Shown here piece by piece: positions 60,601 through 64,000 of a DNA stretch of 64,000 bases. The DNA comes from Ooceraea biroi (Eukaryota; Arthropoda; Insecta; Hymenoptera; Formicidae). Each line of letters begins with the position of its first letter. Within the stretch, counting starts at the first letter, position 1. A program made the translations under genes and the position numbers. The stretch spans positions 6,882,001 to 6,946,000 of the forward strand of contig NC_039519.1 in the NCBI RefSeq assembly GCF_003672135.1, given 5' to 3'. The notes beneath the pieces are model-generated. The model saw only the letters and a list, made by a program, of their open reading frames with translations. It did no database searches and had not been told where the DNA came from.

Positions 60601-63600
60601 GTGCACGATTAAACGTTTTAACAACGATCGTCATTGTCGCAGGTACGCCTTTATGTTCATTCAACGAGGAACTTCAAGGTTACTGCACTAGACCTTTTTA
60701 TGAATGCACATGCGACCCCGTCGATGCGCGTCTGCGAGAGGTCTATGAAAATAAAAACCGATTCCCCGATCGATTTCCACGGGACGTCGTTCCGCGCCTT
60801 CCAGGCGTGGAATCCCAGGAAAATGAAATACATATTTCTGACGGCTTTAACTTCGAGTTCTTGCAACGTTGCATCGCGTTGCATAATTGATTCGCGACGC
60901 CACGAAGTGTATGATTTTAGAGCCGATTGTCTAAGGCAATTGTGTGCGAGGATTAAATAAGAAGCACTATTTGCTCAATGCAGTTTTCTAATTTTCTATG
61001 TTAAATATCTTGCAAACAAACAATTAATTAATTAAAACATTAAGTAATAAAATATTTAGGAGCTAATAGAATAAAAAAATCAAATATCACCAATTTTATT
61101 CAACTGAATACATTTACGATACAGCAACTTCGGAAGTAGCTGCTTTCCAAGTTGATTCATGAAAGGGATGCCGATAAGTAATCTCGCCCGCAGCGTATTC
61201 CGTCAAATTGTTACGTCATTTCTTTTGTTTAAGTGTGGTGTAATGTCAAGCTTATTATGTGCTCGTACTTTGCCGCGTGCGGAACGATTCGGCCGAAGCG
61301 GTGCTCTGATATCGGCGCCCGTATGAATATTCCGCAGGTGAAAAATGACGGGAGATTTCTCCCTCGCGTATCGTTACATATGACGGGTGCATGGGATGGG
61401 GGAGGTTGAGGAAGAAGTGGGTAAGGGTGGGGAAAACCGCGCGGCAAGCCGCAAGAAAATAATTAGGCACGTGTTGCGTGCCACGTCGGTCCAGGAAGGC
61501 GTCACTCCCATGTATATGCAAATCAGTAGCAATTGTACTGCCGTTTACAGTCCTGGCGCTTAAGTGCAATTTTCAAACTGTTCTCTGATTCATCATAGAG
61601 CAAGTAGGCGTACCTACTGGATGCATCACCTCTGTAGTTGGCCGTTTGAATCGTTAAATTCTCCACTACAACCCCTGCGAGATCCTGTTAATATTACCGA
61701 TAACAATATTTGATTAACAATAATTTAATTTATTAATAGTAATTTAATTTAAATTAATTTAATTAAATTCTCTACTACAACCCTGCAAGAAAATTTCCAG
61801 AGAAAGTTCTTATTCTGTATATACATTGCGAGCACAGAATGGGAGATAAACTTCACTTCCGGTCTTATGCGCCAAGCAAGAAGAAGAAGAATTCTTAAAT
61901 CTCTTACGTTGTTTACTCTTCAGCTAGTAAAATTCGCGACTAAGAACATTAAAGTTCGAGAACGTAAAGAGCGCAATTTTGAGGAATGTTAAAAATCGCG
62001 AATTAATCATCTCTCAAAGCAAGGAATGTTAAAAAATCCGAGGTCCGCATTGATTTCGCAGTTAGAGCTCGATAGAAATACATGGGGTGGAATGCAGATG
62101 TATACCACCGGTACATTGCATTCGGTCTCGCCGCGACGATCAATAATGTCGACCTGTGAATTTCTTGCGACACTGCTCATATTCCACTCTGTAATCGGAT
62201 TTCCCTGGTAAAAGAAATCTCTGCCTGATTCTAATCTCATTTATTCCAATCGCATATAAAATGGAGAGAAGTCGAGAGAAGTCAGATAAAAGTAACGGTA
62301 ATAAACGGTAATGTACGTATGCAATGGCGCATAGCATTAAACCGACGTTTTGGTGATTAGATATTTAAATAATTAACTAGTTCCGAGTCAATGCGGGTGA
62401 ATGCGGCTTACCTCATCACGCGTAAGTTGTTGAGAGATTTGCAAGTCACGCGAGGCGAGTGTACGGGGAAAATGCAATATTACAACAATTGTGGCAATTT
62501 AAATCGATCTTCTCGCAATTAACTTTTATTCTTATTTATTTATTTATTTTTTACTTTATTATTATTATTTTTATTATTATTAATTAATTAGTTATTTTAT
62601 ATTATTAATTTTATTAATTTTATTTATTAATTACTTTATGTTATTTAATCCTTTGGACGTTTTGGTTCACAAATCTAATGAGACACAGCCTTCTTAAATA
62701 ATTTGGCATTGTCAAATTGTAGTGTAAGAGAAAATATATGTATTGCAAGCGAAGAATGATTATAACTGTTATGGCAGTCATGGTAGTCTTGTTATCACTG
62801 CATTACGATGCGCCATAGGAACCCTGATATCCTCTTATCATTCGTCCGTTGTCATTTTTCAGGACGATTGGCGGGCGCGCGTGAGAGGCTTAGAGAGAGT
62901 CGCGTCAGCTCTGCGGACGTCCTCGGCGCTAATTGCGATAGAGTCACGATTAGGATCGCTCTTGCATGCGGTGCTCGGCGGCGAAAGGAGCTGCCGAGTA
63001 GCTGCCGCTGGCTTAGCGGTGGCGAAGGTAAGCTCATAACTCCTCTTACCTTAAGATCGCCCTTAAATGCGCCGAAATCGCGGCCAATTTATCACCGAGA
63101 GATAACCGCCAGTGGATAACGCCAAACGTTGTTATTATGTAATATATTTCACGATAAATGGGAGAATTTACACTTACCAAGAACTCCAATATTTTTTCAA
63201 TAAGAAAAATTAATCTTGAAATTTATTAAATTGAAAATTGAAATTTGTCAGTTTACTTCCAGATTCTGAAATTATCATTTGCAAGTTTTACAATTAGATT
63301 CACAGACTTTTTAATTCGCGTGAGACTGCTGAGACAATTTTACGCTACAAGTACCTGCATTTCTCTCGATGTTAGAAATATATTGCTGGAGGAGTTACGT
63401 GTTTTAGATAATACAAGTTGCACAAGGACACCTATCACACGTGCTATTCTATACTACAAATTGCGTAAAAGCCGACTTACAGTGCAACGGAAAAAGAATG
63501 CAGTTTGTAACTTTTTTTATAATGTCAAAGGTTCATGATACGTTCTAGCGTCAATTGTCGTTCGAATACTCTGGAATTGCTATTCGCACATTAGGAACTA

Positions 63601-64000
63601 TTTTAGGAACTATCTTATATTTCAGGTGGTCGTTGCCGGTGTCTCAGAGGACGCATTGAGGAAGAAATTGCCTCAACTAGCTTGGGGTCTCGCGAGGCAG
63701 GGTGGTTCATCTGCGGCACAGCTCGCTCGAATCGCCATGCTTCGACTCAAGCCTAGCTTGCTGTTGGATCAATTGTTACAGACGCATTGTCTGTGTGCTA
63801 GAAATGCCAAGGTAATCTTTTTCTGTATCTTAATGCCGTTTCTAGTAAAGAAATATAGTCATGAAAATATTACTTTGTGAATAAGTGAATAAAACCGTAT
63901 CTATCAAGTTCGTATTTTTTTTTGCAGACGAGAGAGAACGCGTTGCAGTTGCTGATCTTCTCGTTGGTAACATTCCCGAGTACGGAGTTTAATTTGGACA
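54278..64000 (+). CDS. TOG-array protein, TOGARAM/crescerin-like (runs off the right edge)
   Basis: TOGARAM/crescerin proteins use TOG domains to bind tubulin and promote microtubule growth in cilia. Exons, all in phase 0: 54278-54523, 54833-55120, 55406-57226, 62863-63027, 63626-63811 and 63928 to beyond the window, about 926 residues visible. The start MSGCLSSSMTGSTDAGPLQP is disordered. A first TOG domain (about residues 90-270) has HEAT-like repeats: ISERLRDPEWEVRQHALRVL, PELINNLGHPAPAVRKGALD, and the diagnostic NPFQTNVTTGVILSAPLLLF. A long charged linker follows (with RRVHFGGEIVKLRTPDSD). After a 5.6-kb intron a second TOG begins: LERVASALRTSSALIAIESR, VVVAGVSEDALRKKLPQL and ENALQLLIFSLVTFPSTEF. 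The family is clear from the TOG layout; the TOGARAM1 or 2 choice is not. Another gene lies inside its large intron on the other strand. Confidence 0.85.
54637..54661. repeat. TA microsatellite
   Basis: About 12 TA units in the first coding intron of the TOG gene. Confidence 0.8.
57918..59735 (-). CDS. Golgi carbohydrate sulfotransferase (CHST11/14 family, Sulfotransfer_2)
   Basis: A type II membrane enzyme expected to move sulfate from PAPS to a glycan in the Golgi. Exons on the minus strand: 59735-59586, 59366-59218, 59133-58802, 58565-58366 and 58148-57918, giving 353 residues. A basic N-terminus (MLRQRKRTLFR) precedes a membrane span (about 12-34). The 5'-phosphosulfate loop is YCPIYKAATTTW (about 106-117). 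The 3'-phosphate motif is VVRHPFERLLSAYRDKLEN (about 167-185). Then follow VEPTFREFVDYMID and HWMPYYLFCTPCLVKYDIIAK, matching the family order. The C-terminal exon has KLYEKLKLDFELFNYTPD, also typical. The acceptor sugar (chondroitin, dermatan or HNK-1-like) cannot be told. An 84-bp in-frame intron (59134-59217) is inferred because its retention would split the loop region. The gene is wholly contained in a TOG-gene intron, antisense. Confidence 0.88.
59736..62862. other. Rest of the TOG-gene intron
   Basis: Holds the 5' flank of the nested sulfotransferase gene and then AT-rich intron. A more GC-rich patch at 60,640-60,890 has overlapping open frames with no recognised family. Another at 61,260-61,450 is likewise unassigned. 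An AT-rich run of TTATTATT-type repeats lies near 62,525-62,640. No RNA gene or further exon is supported. Confidence 0.35.

Overview
The window is nuclear DNA from an animal with intron-rich genes, AT-rich introns and spacers, and short introns with canonical splice signals. The protein set (Usp12/46, SREBP, GNL1, DOHH, lipoyl synthase) looks like an insect. A HELLS/LSH-type SNF2 gene, and an element type with a long palindromic structure, make Hymenoptera, perhaps an ant, the best guess. That assignment is inference. Exon structures below were built by hand from open frames, splice consensus and phase. Every multi-exon model closes in frame, except that the first codons of the RRP43 gene are not placed and the TOG-domain gene runs off the right edge.

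Layout. 1-9.5 kb is gene-poor and holds only the last coding exon of an unidentified plus-strand gene (2495-2649). 9.58-10.45 kb looks like a non-autonomous inverted-repeat element. 13.2-16.9 kb carries a minus-strand membrane protein with one von Willebrand factor C domain and a PPPY cytoplasmic tail. 17.31-18.75 kb is a 1436-bp, almost fully palindromic mobile element with a perfect 8-bp target duplication. From 19 to 50 kb is a compact block of mostly housekeeping genes: an unrecognised 326-aa protein (+), centrin (+), exosome RRP43 (-), proteasome alpha-1 (+), lipoyl synthase (-), Usp12/46 (+), SREBP (-), GNL1 (-), HELLS (+), a SANBR/KIAA1841-like SANT-BTB protein (-) and deoxyhypusine hydroxylase (+). 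From about 51.8 kb to the end lies a large plus-strand TOGARAM/crescerin-like gene. Its 5.6-kb intron contains a complete minus-strand carbohydrate sulfotransferase gene.

Many neighbours are divergently arranged over short distances (RRP43/PSMA1, LIAS/Usp46, GNL1/HELLS, SANBR/DOHH), which suggests shared promoters. No operon-like functional unit is evident. Recurrent themes are basic cell maintenance (RNA decay, protein turnover, hypusination, lipoylation, ribosome-linked GTPase), lipid control (SREBP), chromatin (HELLS) and cilia/centrioles (centrin, TOGARAM).

The most unusual items are the nested palindromic element, three nearby genes whose first coding exon is only the ATG, a duplicated 3' splice site in SREBP intron 1, a probable GC-AG intron in the SANBR-like gene, a DEGQ rather than DEGH box in HELLS, and a coding-like stretch at 31.6-31.84 kb with no assigned gene. 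I did not find evidence for a wholly new biological system.
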